Of a stretch of DNA of 42,760 nucleotides, positions 26,891 through 35,007 are shown piece after piece. The translations under genes were made by a program, and so were the position numbers. Under the pieces are notes generated by a model that was not told where the DNA came from, searched no databases, and worked only from the letters and a program-made list of their open reading frames with translations. The stretch spans positions 1 through 42,760 of the forward strand of contig CALVBA010000008.1 in the NCBI GenBank assembly GCA_944325695.1, given 5' to 3'. The stretch is from an uncultured Anaeroplasmataceae bacterium (lineage in GTDB: Bacteria; Bacillota_I; Bacilli_A; Acholeplasmatales; Anaeroplasmataceae). Each line of letters opens with the position of its first letter. The stretch's first letter is position 1.

Positions 26891-26916
26891 GAAGTATACT
26901 TCATTTTAATATTATA
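26891..26916 (-). promoter_or_regulatory. Promoter region of nrdD with 12-bp palindrome
   Basis: TATAAT on the minus strand (26911-26916) is followed by the perfect palindrome GAAGTATACTTC (26891-26902), where a repressor would cover the start site. It does not match the NrdR-box consensus well. The -35 is weak. Confidence 0.4.
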
Positions 26917-26983
26917 TTCAACTGATTGATATATATAAAAAAAAATTATTATTAATGACAAAAAAATAAAAAAAATTATATTT

Positions 26984-27006
26984 AAAAAAGCCTATAATAA
27001 AGGCTT
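26984..27006 (-). terminator. Second terminator after the Cys-rich gene
   Basis: AAGCCT pairs with AGGCTT (26988-26993 and 27001-27006), with TTTTTT following on the minus strand. Confidence 0.65.
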
Positions 27007-27011
27007 AATTT

Positions 27012-27036
27012 AAAAAAAGAACCCAACGGGTTCTTT
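27012..27036 (-). terminator. First terminator after the Cys-rich gene
   Basis: AAAGAACCC and GGGTTCTTT pair around a 3-nt loop, then a T run on the minus strand; a strong hairpin 8 nt after the stop. Confidence 0.85.
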
Positions 27037-27043
27037 AAAATAC

Positions 27044-27427
27044 TTAATAACAATTATTTCTTCCACTTTGGCAACCACGACATCTAATTGGCGTATTTCC
27101 ATTAAAGTAAGCCATAATGCTACGACATATAATATTTCTTAAATTACAATCTTGAATAATTTCTACGGGGTCAGTATTTACAAATGCTTGGAAATACTTT
27201 AACCCTGTACAGTTATTTTCACGCACCGTAATGCGTGCAATTTCATAAACAGCTGTTGGCTGTGAACAAGGAGTTACAACTAAGTTAAACGTATTTTCGC
27301 TTACTTCTCGTAAATTGAATTCGAAAGTTGTTCCACAAGCTTCAATTTCATTACGATTTGAACGTCTATTGTCATCTAATAAATCATAAATACTTGTTTG
27401 AGAATTATTTTTTGAGCAACAATTCAT
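27044..27427 (-). CDS. Small cysteine-rich protein, family not recognised
   Basis: 127 aa with 10 cysteines, none in a familiar zinc-finger spacing. A pair (Cys3-Cys4) opens the protein and a cluster CRGCQSGRNNCY closes it; the middle (FEFNLREVSENTFNLVVTPCSQPTAVYEIARITVRENN) reads as beta-rich. There is no signal peptide or membrane segment. The distribution recalls cross-linked spore-coat or exosporium proteins, but I see no homology to CotY/CotZ. The ATG at 27427 follows AGGAGG by 7 nt; the adjacent ATG three bases earlier is possible. It stands alone with two strong terminators, which speaks for real and possibly high expression. Confidence 0.75.
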   Translation of the reverse strand: MNCCSKNNSQTSIYDLLDDNRRSNRNEIEACGTTFEFNLREVSENTFNLVVTPCSQPTAVYEIARITVRENNCTGLKYFQAFVNTDPVEIIQDCNLRNIICRSIMAYFNGNTPIRCRGCQSGRNNCY

Positions 27428-27530
27428 CATTATCCCTCCTTTCAATTATATAATATGAAATAAAATAGATTTGTTATGGATAAATATAACTATTCCATAA
27501 ATATATTTAGTTTTCTATTTTTTATTACAA

Positions 27531-27570
27531 AAATAAAAGGGTTATGTTTTTAATTATAAACATAACCCTT
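27531..27570 (-). terminator. Terminator of the Na/Pi cotransporter gene
   Basis: A 13-bp perfect stem AAGGGTTATGTTT / AAACATAACCCTT with a short loop (27537-27570), followed by TTTTATTTTT on the minus strand. Confidence 0.85.
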
Positions 27571-27586
27571 AAATACTATATAATTG

Positions 27587-29254
27587 TTAATTAGATGTTT
27601 GTAATTCTTCATTGGAAAAGAAATTTTCATCAAAAATCGATAATGCAATATTCGATAAATGATCACCAATACGTTCTAGATTAGCTAGAATATCAAAGAA
27701 GTTATCAACTTTATTGATACTACATTCTCCACTATTTAAACGTAATATATGACGTTTACGGAATTTCTTTTCTAAACTGTCGACTAAATCTTCACTTTCA
27801 ACGACATTTAAAGCCGGTTTTTTATCTTCAGTAGTAAATGCTTGAATGGCATTATCTAACATTGTTTTTAAAAGACTATATAATTCTTTTAAATCATTTT
27901 CACCTTGTGGTGATAAACTATTTTGATCATCATTATAACGTTCTTCAAAGAATTCAAAAATATTCATACAATGATCGCCGATACGCTCTAAATCACGAAT
28001 CGCATTTAAATAATTAGAAATAAGTTTGGAATCACTATCACTTATTTCTTTAGATGTAATTTCAATTAAATAATCATGAATTTCAACATCTAAAGAATCG
28101 ATATGTTCTTCAATTTCTTTAGCTTTATTAAAATCATTGTCATTACGATTAAACGAATATTTTGTTGTTATATCAAAAAATTCTGTAACTAAATCTGCCA
28201 TATGAATAATCGCTTTTTTGGCAAACGATAAAGCTATTACCGGTGATTCATTAATTAATTCTTCTTGTGACAAAATCTCACGATAAGAAAATTCTTTTTT
28301 ATCATCTTTAATTACACGACAAGCAAGCTTTACCATTTGATTGATAAACCAATATAAAACTAATGTTGTTGTTAAATTAAATATCATATGTGCGATAGCT
28401 AAAGTCATTTCCTTTGATGCACCTATAGTAGCTAAGAAATTTGTTTCAATAGATCCTACAACCCAAGAATAAGGTTTTAATAAAATCATGAAAATTAATG
28501 CACCAACCAAATTAAATAAGACATGAATAAATGCGGTTCTTTTGGCTGAAACAGTTCCTCCCACACTAGATAACAATGCTGTAACTGTAGTTCCGATATT
28601 AGAACCAATTAAAATAGGTAAACATGCTAAAATTGTAATGGTACCTTGAGCGTATAATGTTTGTAAAATTCCTGTAGCAGCACTTGATGATTGTATTACA
28701 GCAGTAACTAAAGTTCCAATTAATAACCCTAATATAGGATTATGACTTAAATTTTCAAATAATCTAATCGCTGTATCGCTTTCCGCAAAAACACCCATAG
28801 AATCACCCATTAGTTCTAAACCAAAGAACAATAATCCAAAACCTAATAGACATGATCCTAAATTTTTAATAATTTCTTTTTTAAAGAAAAATAGCATAAT
28901 TGCTCCAATTCCAACAATTAATAGCGAGTATTCACTAATTTTTAATCCAACTAAAAAAGCCGTTATTGTCGTTCCAATATTAGCTCCCATGATAACTCCA
29001 ATCGCTTGTGGTAGACTCATCAATCCCGCGCGAACTAATCCAACGGTTAAGGCGGTTGTGGCACTTGATGATTGAATTAATATTGTTACAATCATTCCGA
29101 CAAAAATTCCCTTTAAAGGTGTATTAGTTGTTTTTTCAATAAATGTTTTCATACGATTACCAGCAAGTAATTTTAATGAATTTCCCATTAATTCAATAGC
29201 AAATAGGAAAATTCCTAATCCTCCTAGTAAAGTGAAAATCGTTTGTGCGTTCAT
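27587..29254 (-). CDS. Na+/phosphate cotransporter with C-terminal PhoU-like domain
   Basis: Imports or exports inorganic phosphate with sodium. The 555-aa protein has two inverted NaPi-IIb-type repeats with the diagnostic QSSSAT (ILIQSSSATTALTVG) and QSSSAA (AVIQSSSAATGILQ), about eight to nine membrane segments, and a cytoplasmic helical PhoU-like domain from about residue 330 to the end (SNYLNAIRDLERIGDHCMNI, ANLERIGDHLSNIA repeats). This matches the YjbB/NptA type. ATG start with GGAGG 12 nt upstream. Monocistronic, with its own extended -10 promoter and terminator. Phosphate control by the PhoU-like domain is inferred from the family. Confidence 0.94.
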   Translation of the reverse strand: MNAQTIFTLLGGLGIFLFAIELMGNSLKLLAGNRMKTFIEKTTNTPLKGIFVGMIVTILIQSSSATTALTVGLVRAGLMSLPQAIGVIMGANIGTTITAFLVGLKISEYSLLIVGIGAIMLFFFKKEIIKNLGSCLLGFGLLFFGLELMGDSMGVFAESDTAIRLFENLSHNPILGLLIGTLVTAVIQSSSAATGILQTLYAQGTITILACLPILIGSNIGTTVTALLSSVGGTVSAKRTAFIHVLFNLVGALIFMILLKPYSWVVGSIETNFLATIGASKEMTLAIAHMIFNLTTTLVLYWFINQMVKLACRVIKDDKKEFSYREILSQEELINESPVIALSFAKKAIIHMADLVTEFFDITTKYSFNRNDNDFNKAKEIEEHIDSLDVEIHDYLIEITSKEISDSDSKLISNYLNAIRDLERIGDHCMNIFEFFEERYNDDQNSLSPQGENDLKELYSLLKTMLDNAIQAFTTEDKKPALNVVESEDLVDSLEKKFRKRHILRLNSGECSINKVDNFFDILANLERIGDHLSNIALSIFDENFFSNEELQTSN

Positions 29255-29291
29255 TTTTTTTATTATCCTCCATATATTAATACATGTTTTT

Positions 29292-29300
29292 ATTATACCA
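29292..29300 (-). promoter_or_regulatory. Extended -10 promoter of the Na/Pi cotransporter
   Basis: TGGTATAAT on the minus strand, 38 nt before the ATG, without a good -35. Confidence 0.55.
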
Positions 29301-29378
29301 TTTAAAACTTATTTTCTACAATATTTTTTATAAATTTCCTATCCTATTAAACTTCTAAAATAATTTTTAAAAAAATAG

Positions 29379-29407
29379 TTGACTTCCATAATTTTTTTTT
29401 ATATAAT
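29379..29407 (+). promoter_or_regulatory. Promoter of tRNA-Leu
   Basis: TTGACT (29379-29384), 17-bp spacer and TATAAT (29402-29407), ending 12 nt before the tRNA. Confidence 0.85.
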
Positions 29408-29419
29408 TACTAGTGCAAT

Positions 29420-29502
29420 GCGGGTATGGCGAAATTGGCAGACGCACTAGACTTAGGATCTAGCGGGCAACCGTGCAGGTTCGACTCCTGTTACCCGCAC
29501 CA
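29420..29502 (+). tRNA. tRNA-Leu(UAG)
   Basis: The acceptor arms GCGGGTA and TACCCGC pair perfectly and the CCA end is encoded. The anticodon stem CTAGA/TCTAG holds the loop CTTAGGA with anticodon TAG at 29454-29456, reading CUN Leu codons. A T arm with GTTCGAC and a variable loop with its own short stem, as in class II tRNAs, are present. It stands alone with its own promoter and terminator. Confidence 0.97.
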
Positions 29503-29515
29503 TTATTATAATGAT

Positions 29516-29543
29516 ACTTCAAAGTTTTTTTGAAGTTTTTTTT
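29516..29543 (+). terminator. Terminator of tRNA-Leu
   Basis: ACTTCAAA pairs with TTTTGAAGT and eight T follow. Confidence 0.85.
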
Positions 29544-29584
29544 ATTTATAAAGGTCTTAATTAAGCCCTTTTATACTATATAAT

Positions 29585-29640
29585 TTGACACATCTTATAT
29601 TTAATGGTATTATAAATAAAAAAGTTAGTTTAGTCTAACT
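29585..29640 (+). promoter_or_regulatory. Promoter and dyad operator of the ZIP transporter gene
   Basis: TTGACA (29585-29590), 17-bp spacer and TATTAT with a TGG extension (29608-29613). Ten bp downstream is the dyad AGTTAG-TTTAGT-CTAACT (29623-29640), placed where a repressor would block start-up, as expected for a metal-responsive regulator of the DtxR/MntR kind. The regulator is not identified. Confidence 0.65.
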
Positions 29641-29659
29641 GTTAAAGGAGGGTGTCATT

Positions 29660-30448
29660 TTGGATGTTTTTTATGCTTTTTTATTAACGCTTATTGCTGG
29701 TTTATCCACTGGAATTGGAAGTTTAATCTCCTTATTTCAAAAAAAGACTAATACAAAATTTTTATCAATCAGTTTAGGATTTTCTGCTGGAGTTATGATT
29801 TATGTTTCGATGATTGAAATATTTAGTAACGCTCAAAGTTCATTAACGAATTCTTTAGGAACTAAAATGGGAAGTTGGGTTACTGTTATAAGTTTTTTTG
29901 CAGGAATGTTTTTAATTGCTATAATCGATAAATTAATTCCTGCGGATAAAAATCCGCATGAACCAAAAAATATCAATGATAATAAAACAACAAATCAGAA
30001 ATTAATGCGAATGGGAATTTTTACTGCTCTAGCAATTGGAATCCATAACTTTCCTGAAGGTTTGGCGACATTTGTATCTGCATTACAAGATCCAGGAATA
30101 GCTGTTCCTATCGTTATTGCTATAGCGATGCACAACATTCCTGAAGGAATTGCTGTTTCTGCCCCAATTTATCATGCTACTGGATCTAAAAGAAAAGCAT
30201 TTATATACTCATTTTTATCGGGATTAGCCGAACCAATCGGGGCATTAATCGGGTGGTTAATTTTAATGCCTTTTATGAATGAAACCATCTTTGGAATTAT
30301 TTTTTCTGGTGTAGCTGGAATAATGGTCTTTATTTCTTTTGACGAGCTTCTACCTTCTGCAAGAGAATATGGTGAACACCATCTTTCAATTTATGGATTG
30401 ATATCCGGAATGATTATTATGGCTATTAGTTTATTGTTATTTATATAA
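29660..30448 (+). CDS. zupT: ZIP family divalent metal transporter (ZupT type)
   Basis: Takes up Zn2+ and probably Fe2+ or Mn2+ across the membrane. The 262-aa protein has eight predicted segments and both metal-site signatures: HNFPEGLATFVSAL and AMHNIPEGIAVSAPIY, as in ZupT, with a hydrophilic loop containing ADKNPHEPKN before them. The start is a TTG at 29660, 8 nt after AGGAGG; the nearby ATG is out of frame. It is one of two protein-coding genes on the plus strand. Operator-like dyad upstream. No clear terminator follows; the IS remnant begins 26 nt after the stop. Confidence 0.94.
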   Translation: MDVFYAFLLTLIAGLSTGIGSLISLFQKKTNTKFLSISLGFSAGVMIYVSMIEIFSNAQSSLTNSLGTKMGSWVTVISFFAGMFLIAIIDKLIPADKNPHEPKNINDNKTTNQKLMRMGIFTALAIGIHNFPEGLATFVSALQDPGIAVPIVIAIAMHNIPEGIAVSAPIYHATGSKRKAFIYSFLSGLAEPIGALIGWLILMPFMNETIFGIIFSGVAGIMVFISFDELLPSAREYGEHHLSIYGLISGMIIMAISLLLFI

Positions 30449-30473
30449 AAAAGTCAAATTTATACTTTCCCCC

Positions 30474-30876
30474 ATAAGTTGGACTAGTAGAAAATACTAG
30501 AAAGAATTATGGGATTTTATTATGAAATTAAGTTTAGATGATAAAGATAGACGTATTAAAGAACTTGAAGAAAGAAATGCTAAAGTTAGAAATGGAAAAT
30601 GATCTATTAAAAAAATTGAAAGTCTTGGTTCAACAAAGAACACAGCAACAAAAGAAGAAAAAAAGTTGTGTATGAATCAAGGAATATCAACTTAAAAAGA
30701 TGTTAAATTTCTTTAAAATTGAATAAAGCGATTAAATCTCTAATTACAGATATTTCTGAAGAAAATAAAACAAGATATAAGAATTTTAAAAAATTAAAAG
30801 GATTGACACCTATAATATATAGACATCAATCCAATAATCAAGTAATATTAAGTTAATTTTACTTAGTCCAATTTAT
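30474..30876 (+). mobile_element. Decayed IS3-family element with internal deletion
   Basis: The ends carry inverted repeats: ATAAGTTGGACTA at 30474-30486 and its partner TAGTCCAATTTAT at 30864-30876 (12 of 13 match). Only about 400 bp remain of an element normally 1.2-1.5 kb. Inside are fragments of the OrfA leucine-zipper region and the start and extreme C-terminus of the OrfB transposase, with several frameshifts and stops. It cannot move by itself. The 454-bp gap between the ZIP gene and the ABC gene is filled by this remnant and nothing else. Confidence 0.8.
30522..30856 (+). pseudogene. IS3-family transposase remnants (orfA/orfB)
   Basis: Three reading frames must be joined. Frame one (from ATG 30522) gives MKLSLDDKDRRIKELEERNA and stops at 30602. 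Frame two gives LEMENDLLKKLKVLVQQRTQ, the typical end of an IS150-type OrfA, and stops at 30675. Next come remnants like the OrfB start (YQLKKMLNFFKI), and after a large deletion RYKNFKKLKGLTPIIYRHQS, the usual C-terminus of the OrfB integrase, stopping at 30856. The DDE catalytic core is entirely missing. Confidence 0.8.
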
Positions 30877-30902
30877 AAGATTCAGTATAATGTAATCTTC
30901 TT

Positions 30903-32780
30903 TTATTCTAATTCGAAAGCTCCAGTATATAACTGATAATATTTTCCTTTTTGTTCTATTAATTCATCATGATTTCCGCGTTCAATAATATTACCTAACT
31001 CTAAAACCATAATCGCATCAGAATTTTGTACAGTTGATAAACGATGAGCAATAACAAATACTGTACGACCATGCATTAAACGATCCATTCCTTCTGTAAT
31101 TAACTTTTCTGTATAAGTGTCAATACTTGATGTGGCTTCATCTAAAATTAAAACAGGTGGATTTGCTATTGCCGCACGAGCTATAGATAATAATTGTCTT
31201 TGACCTTGAGATAAACTATCTCCATTACCAGTTATTACAGTATCGTATCCATCTTTTAATGTTTGAATAAAAGAATCTGCATTAGCTAGTTTACAAGCTT
31301 CATAGACTTCTTCATCTGTGGCATCTAATTTACCATATTTGATATTTTCTTTAATCGTTCCGGTAAATAAACTAGTATCTTGTAAAACAATTCCTAAAGC
31401 ACGACGTAAGTCTGCTTTTTTTATTTCTTTAATATCAATACCATCAAAAATAATTTGTCCTTCTTGAATGTCATAAAAACGATTAATTAAATTTGTGATA
31501 GTTGTTTTACCAGCACCTGTTGCCCCTACAAAGGCAATCTTTTGACCAGGCTTAGCAAATAAACTTACATTATGTAAAACAATTTTATCATCGCGATATC
31601 CGAAATCAACATCTTTAAAACGAACATCTCCTAAAACTTGTTTATAAGTAATAGTACCATCATTTGAAACACGTTTCCAAGCCCAGATACCTGTTTTTTC
31701 ACTTGCTTCAACTAATGTATCATTTTCTATTTTTACATCAACTAATGTAACAGTTCCTAAATCCTCTTCAGGCTTTTCATCAAGTAATTCAAAAATGCGT
31801 TCTGCTCCGGCAAGTGCCATAACAATTAAATTAAATTGTTGCGAAATTTGTGATATTGGCATAGAGAATTGTCTTGAAAATTGTAAAAATGGAATTAATT
31901 TGGCAATATTAAACCCTAAAACACCATAAATAGCTAAATATCCTCCTAAAATAGCTGTAAAGGCATAATTAAAATAACTTAAATTTCCTAAAACAGGCAT
32001 TAAGATACTAGCATAAACATTAGCTTTAGTAGCATCACGACATAATTCTTCATTTAATTTGTCAAAATCTTTTTTAGCATGTTCTTCGTGACAGAAAACC
32101 TTAATAACACGTTGTCCTTCAATCATTTCTTCAATATATCCATTTAAATTTCCAATTGCGATTTGTTGTAAAACAAAGTTTCGTCCACTTCTAGAACCGA
32201 TATATCGTGTAATAAAAATCATCACAACAACCATAATCATCATTAAGATTGTCAGAATAACATTTAGCATTAACATTAAAACAGTTAGTGCAACTACTTG
32301 AAAAATAGATGATAATATTTGTGGGATACTTTGACTTAACATTTGACGAAGCGTATCAGTGTCGTTAGTATATCGACTCATGATATCTCCATGACTATGT
32401 GTATCAAAGTATTTTATTGGTAATGTTTGCATGTGGTTGAACATACGATTACGAATATCTTTTAATGTTCCTTGAGCAACATTAACCATTAAACGTGAAT
32501 AAATATACGTCGAGATAATTCCTGCCACATAAACAAATAACATTTTTAAAAGTTCTTTAACTAATGGTGAATAATCTACGGCTAATCCTAAGTCAGCTTG
32601 TTGTTTTAAAGGATCAATATACTCAATAATATCTTTAATAAAATATGTTCCAATTGAACTACTTACTGCACTAATGAAAATACAAATAACAACTATAACA
32701 AAAGTAACAGGATAGTTTTCTAAGATTAATTTGATTAATTTACCCAAAATAGACATGGGATTTTTTGCTTTTTTCTTCAT
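30903..32780 (-). CDS. Heterodimeric ABC exporter subunit, canonical ATPase (cassette 1)
   Basis: Multidrug/peptide-type ABC exporter half-transporter of 625 aa: a six-segment membrane domain (about 1-330) and a nucleotide-binding domain (about 380-620). Walker A GATGAGKTT and Walker B ILDEATSSID with the catalytic Glu are canonical, while the signature is altered to LSQGQRQL. The partner 32783-34498 has the complementary defects, as in BmrCD/LmrCD-type heterodimers. A 40-residue linker with EKTGIWAWKRVSNDG between the two domains is characteristic of this subgroup. The ribosome-binding site GAAAGGAG overlaps the stop of the partner gene. Last gene of marR-ABC-ABC; the IS remnant lies just beyond. 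Confidence 0.93.
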   Translation of the reverse strand: MKKKAKNPMSILGKLIKLILENYPVTFVIVVICIFISAVSSSIGTYFIKDIIEYIDPLKQQADLGLAVDYSPLVKELLKMLFVYVAGIISTYIYSRLMVNVAQGTLKDIRNRMFNHMQTLPIKYFDTHSHGDIMSRYTNDTDTLRQMLSQSIPQILSSIFQVVALTVLMLMLNVILTILMMIMVVVMIFITRYIGSRSGRNFVLQQIAIGNLNGYIEEMIEGQRVIKVFCHEEHAKKDFDKLNEELCRDATKANVYASILMPVLGNLSYFNYAFTAILGGYLAIYGVLGFNIAKLIPFLQFSRQFSMPISQISQQFNLIVMALAGAERIFELLDEKPEEDLGTVTLVDVKIENDTLVEASEKTGIWAWKRVSNDGTITYKQVLGDVRFKDVDFGYRDDKIVLHNVSLFAKPGQKIAFVGATGAGKTTITNLINRFYDIQEGQIIFDGIDIKEIKKADLRRALGIVLQDTSLFTGTIKENIKYGKLDATDEEVYEACKLANADSFIQTLKDGYDTVITGNGDSLSQGQRQLLSIARAAIANPPVLILDEATSSIDTYTEKLITEGMDRLMHGRTVFVIAHRLSTVQNSDAIMVLELGNIIERGNHDELIEQKGKYYQLYTGAFELE

Positions 32781-32782
32781 TC

Positions 32783-34498
32783 TTAGGCTCCTTTCACTTG
32801 TTGATTATAAATATCTCTGTATAACTCATTTCGATTAATAAGTTCTTCATGTGTACCAATATCACTGATTTTTCCATCATTTAAAACAATTATTTTATCA
32901 GCTTCCATAACACTTGAAATACGTTGTGCAATAATAATTTTTGTTGTATTAGGAATTTCTGTTTTAAATGCATAACGAATCTGTGAGTCTGTTTTAGTAT
33001 CAACTGCACTTGTTGAATCATCAAGAATTAAAATTTTTGGTTTTTTTAATAAAGCACGAGCGATACATAAACGTTGTTTTTGTCCTCCTGAAACGTTAAC
33101 ACCACCACGATCAATATGAGTATCATATTTTTCTGGGAAACGTTCAACAAATTCTGCTGCACAAGCTAATTCAGCAGCATGTTTAATTTCTTCTAATGTT
33201 GCGTGTTCATTTCCCCATCGTAAGTTGTCCGCAATTGTTCCAGAGAATAATACATTTTTTTGTAATACAACACTTACTTCATTACGTAAAACTTCAATAT
33301 CATAATTTTTAACGTTTATTCCACCTACTAATAACTCACCTGATGTAACATCATATAAACGTGATATAAGTGAAACTAAACTTGTTTTAGAACTTCCTGT
33401 AGGACCAATAATTCCAACTGTTTCTCCACTTTTGATATCAATATTAATGTTTTCTAAAACTGCTTCACCATTTTGATAACAGAATGTAACATCTTTAAAT
33501 TGGATATCACCATTTGGTACCATCATAGCAGGATTTTCTGGATTAGTAATATCAATTTTTTCATGCAATACTTCTAAAATACGATCTAATGATGCTTTTG
33601 ACATGACAATCATCGCTAAAACTGTTGAAAACATCATTAAGTTCATTAAAATTTGCATTACATAACTTAAGAAAGTAGAAATTAGACCAACTAGCATTTC
33701 ATCAGCAACTACCATTTTTGCACTTAAATAAGAAATTAATAAAATACTTCCATATAAAACAAATTGTAATGCTGGAGTGTTTAAAATTAATAATTTTTCA
33801 GCACCCTTAGAATATCCATATAAACTTGTATTTGTTGAGAAGAATTTTTTCTTTTCTTCTTCTTCATTAACAAATGCCTTAACAGTACGAATTCCTGAAA
33901 TATTTTCTTGAACTGTACGATTTAATGAATCATACTCTTTGAACAACTTTTTAAAATACGGATTAGCAAAATGTATTACTAAATATAATGCAATAGATAA
34001 TAATGGGATTGCAAAAACAAAGATCATCGCTAATTTCATATTTAGAATCATTGACATAATTAATGAAAAAATAATCATAAATGGTGCTCTAACTGCAACA
34101 CGAATGATCATTTGAAATGAATTTTGCACGTTATTAACATCTGTTGTAATACGTGTAATTAAACTCGGTGTTGAAAAATGATCAATATTTGAAAATGAAT
34201 AATCTTGAATTTTGTGATATAGTGCTTGTCTTAAGTTTTTCGCAAATCCACAACTACTAATAGCACAATAACGACCACTAATAATTCCAAATGTTAACGA
34301 AAAAATACTTAACACAACCATTAAAACACCATATAAAATACATGCATTAATATCACTTTTATTAATTCCTTCATTAATCATTAGATTCATAACGAATGGT
34401 ATAAATACTTCTAAAATAACTTCTAATGATACAAAGACAGGTGATAAAATGGTTTCTTTTTCATAACCTTTTGTAAACTTTAACAACTCTCTAACCAT
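32783..34498 (-). CDS. Heterodimeric ABC exporter subunit, degenerate ATPase (cassette 1)
   Basis: A 571-aa half-transporter with membrane domain (about 1-310) and ATPase domain. The signature VSGGQKQR is intact. Walker B reads ILDDSTSAVD with Asp for the catalytic Glu, the known degenerate site of heterodimeric exporters. The Walker A is GPTGSSKTS: the Gly before Lys is Ser (codon TCT), which is unusual even for degenerate sites. It pairs with 30903-32780. Start ATG behind AAAGGAGTAG, 3 nt after the marR stop. Substrate unknown. Confidence 0.93.
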   Translation of the reverse strand: MVRELLKFTKGYEKETILSPVFVSLEVILEVFIPFVMNLMINEGINKSDINACILYGVLMVVLSIFSLTFGIISGRYCAISSCGFAKNLRQALYHKIQDYSFSNIDHFSTPSLITRITTDVNNVQNSFQMIIRVAVRAPFMIIFSLIMSMILNMKLAMIFVFAIPLLSIALYLVIHFANPYFKKLFKEYDSLNRTVQENISGIRTVKAFVNEEEEKKKFFSTNTSLYGYSKGAEKLLILNTPALQFVLYGSILLISYLSAKMVVADEMLVGLISTFLSYVMQILMNLMMFSTVLAMIVMSKASLDRILEVLHEKIDITNPENPAMMVPNGDIQFKDVTFCYQNGEAVLENINIDIKSGETVGIIGPTGSSKTSLVSLISRLYDVTSGELLVGGINVKNYDIEVLRNEVSVVLQKNVLFSGTIADNLRWGNEHATLEEIKHAAELACAAEFVERFPEKYDTHIDRGGVNVSGGQKQRLCIARALLKKPKILILDDSTSAVDTKTDSQIRYAFKTEIPNTTKIIIAQRISSVMEADKIIVLNDGKISDIGTHEELINRNELYRDIYNQQVKGA

Positions 34499-34501
34499 AT
34501 A

Positions 34502-34930
34502 CTACTCCTTTGATAAATTTTCAATTGCTAAATCTGTTTTATTTAAAAACATCAATAGTAATTTTTTTTCATCTGCACTAAACGTGGAAAGAACTTGATT
34601 TTCAAAATCATAAATTATACTACGAATAACATTACTTAATGATAATGCTTTATCGGTTAAAATAATTTTTTTAAAGCGATAATCACTATTATTAGACTCT
34701 CTAACAATTAAACCATCACGTTCCATTAATTGTAAGATACTTGTTATTGAAGATTTTCGAATTTCAAAATGATTTAATAAATCTTTTTGATAAATATCTC
34801 CCTGACTTTTTGATATAAACAAAATAAAACGAGCTTGAATAAATGTTATACCATATTTAGACAACTTTTTATCAATCTCGCGTTTTATTTTATTTGACAA
34901 GGTGTTTATTTTCTTTAAAATACCGTTCAT
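34502..34930 (-). CDS. MarR-family regulator of ABC cassette 1
   Basis: A 142-aa winged-helix protein: ITFIQARFILFISKSQGDIYQKDLLNHFEIRKSSITSILQLMERDGLIVRES contains the helix-turn-helix (QKDLLNHFEIRKSSITSILQLME), followed by a wing with SDYRFKKIILTD. First gene of the cassette, directly followed by the two exporter genes. A strong promoter with an inverted repeat at the start site precedes it, so autorepression released by a ligand is the likely logic. The start ATG is preceded by GGTGAT at short distance. Confidence 0.9.
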   Translation of the reverse strand: MNGILKKINTLSNKIKREIDKKLSKYGITFIQARFILFISKSQGDIYQKDLLNHFEIRKSSITSILQLMERDGLIVRESNNSDYRFKKIILTDKALSLSNVIRSIIYDFENQVLSTFSADEKKLLLMFLNKTDLAIENLSKE

Positions 34931-34945
34931 TTAATCACCATATAT

Positions 34946-34993
34946 TTAGTTCGATTTCTAACTAAATTATACAAAAAAGTTATACGGTGTCAA
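34946..34993 (-). promoter_or_regulatory. Promoter and operator of ABC cassette 1
   Basis: TTGACA (34988-34993), 16-bp spacer and TATAAT (34966-34971) on the minus strand. Directly downstream is the inverted repeat TTAGTT-N8-AACTAA (34946-34965), in place to block initiation when MarR binds. Confidence 0.75.
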
Positions 34994-35007
34994 TTAAATG
35001 AAAACAT

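Noticed and set aside
30877-30902. Terminator of ABC cassette 1
   Set aside because: AAGATT/AATCTT is only a 6-bp stem without a T run; too weak to call as a terminator.
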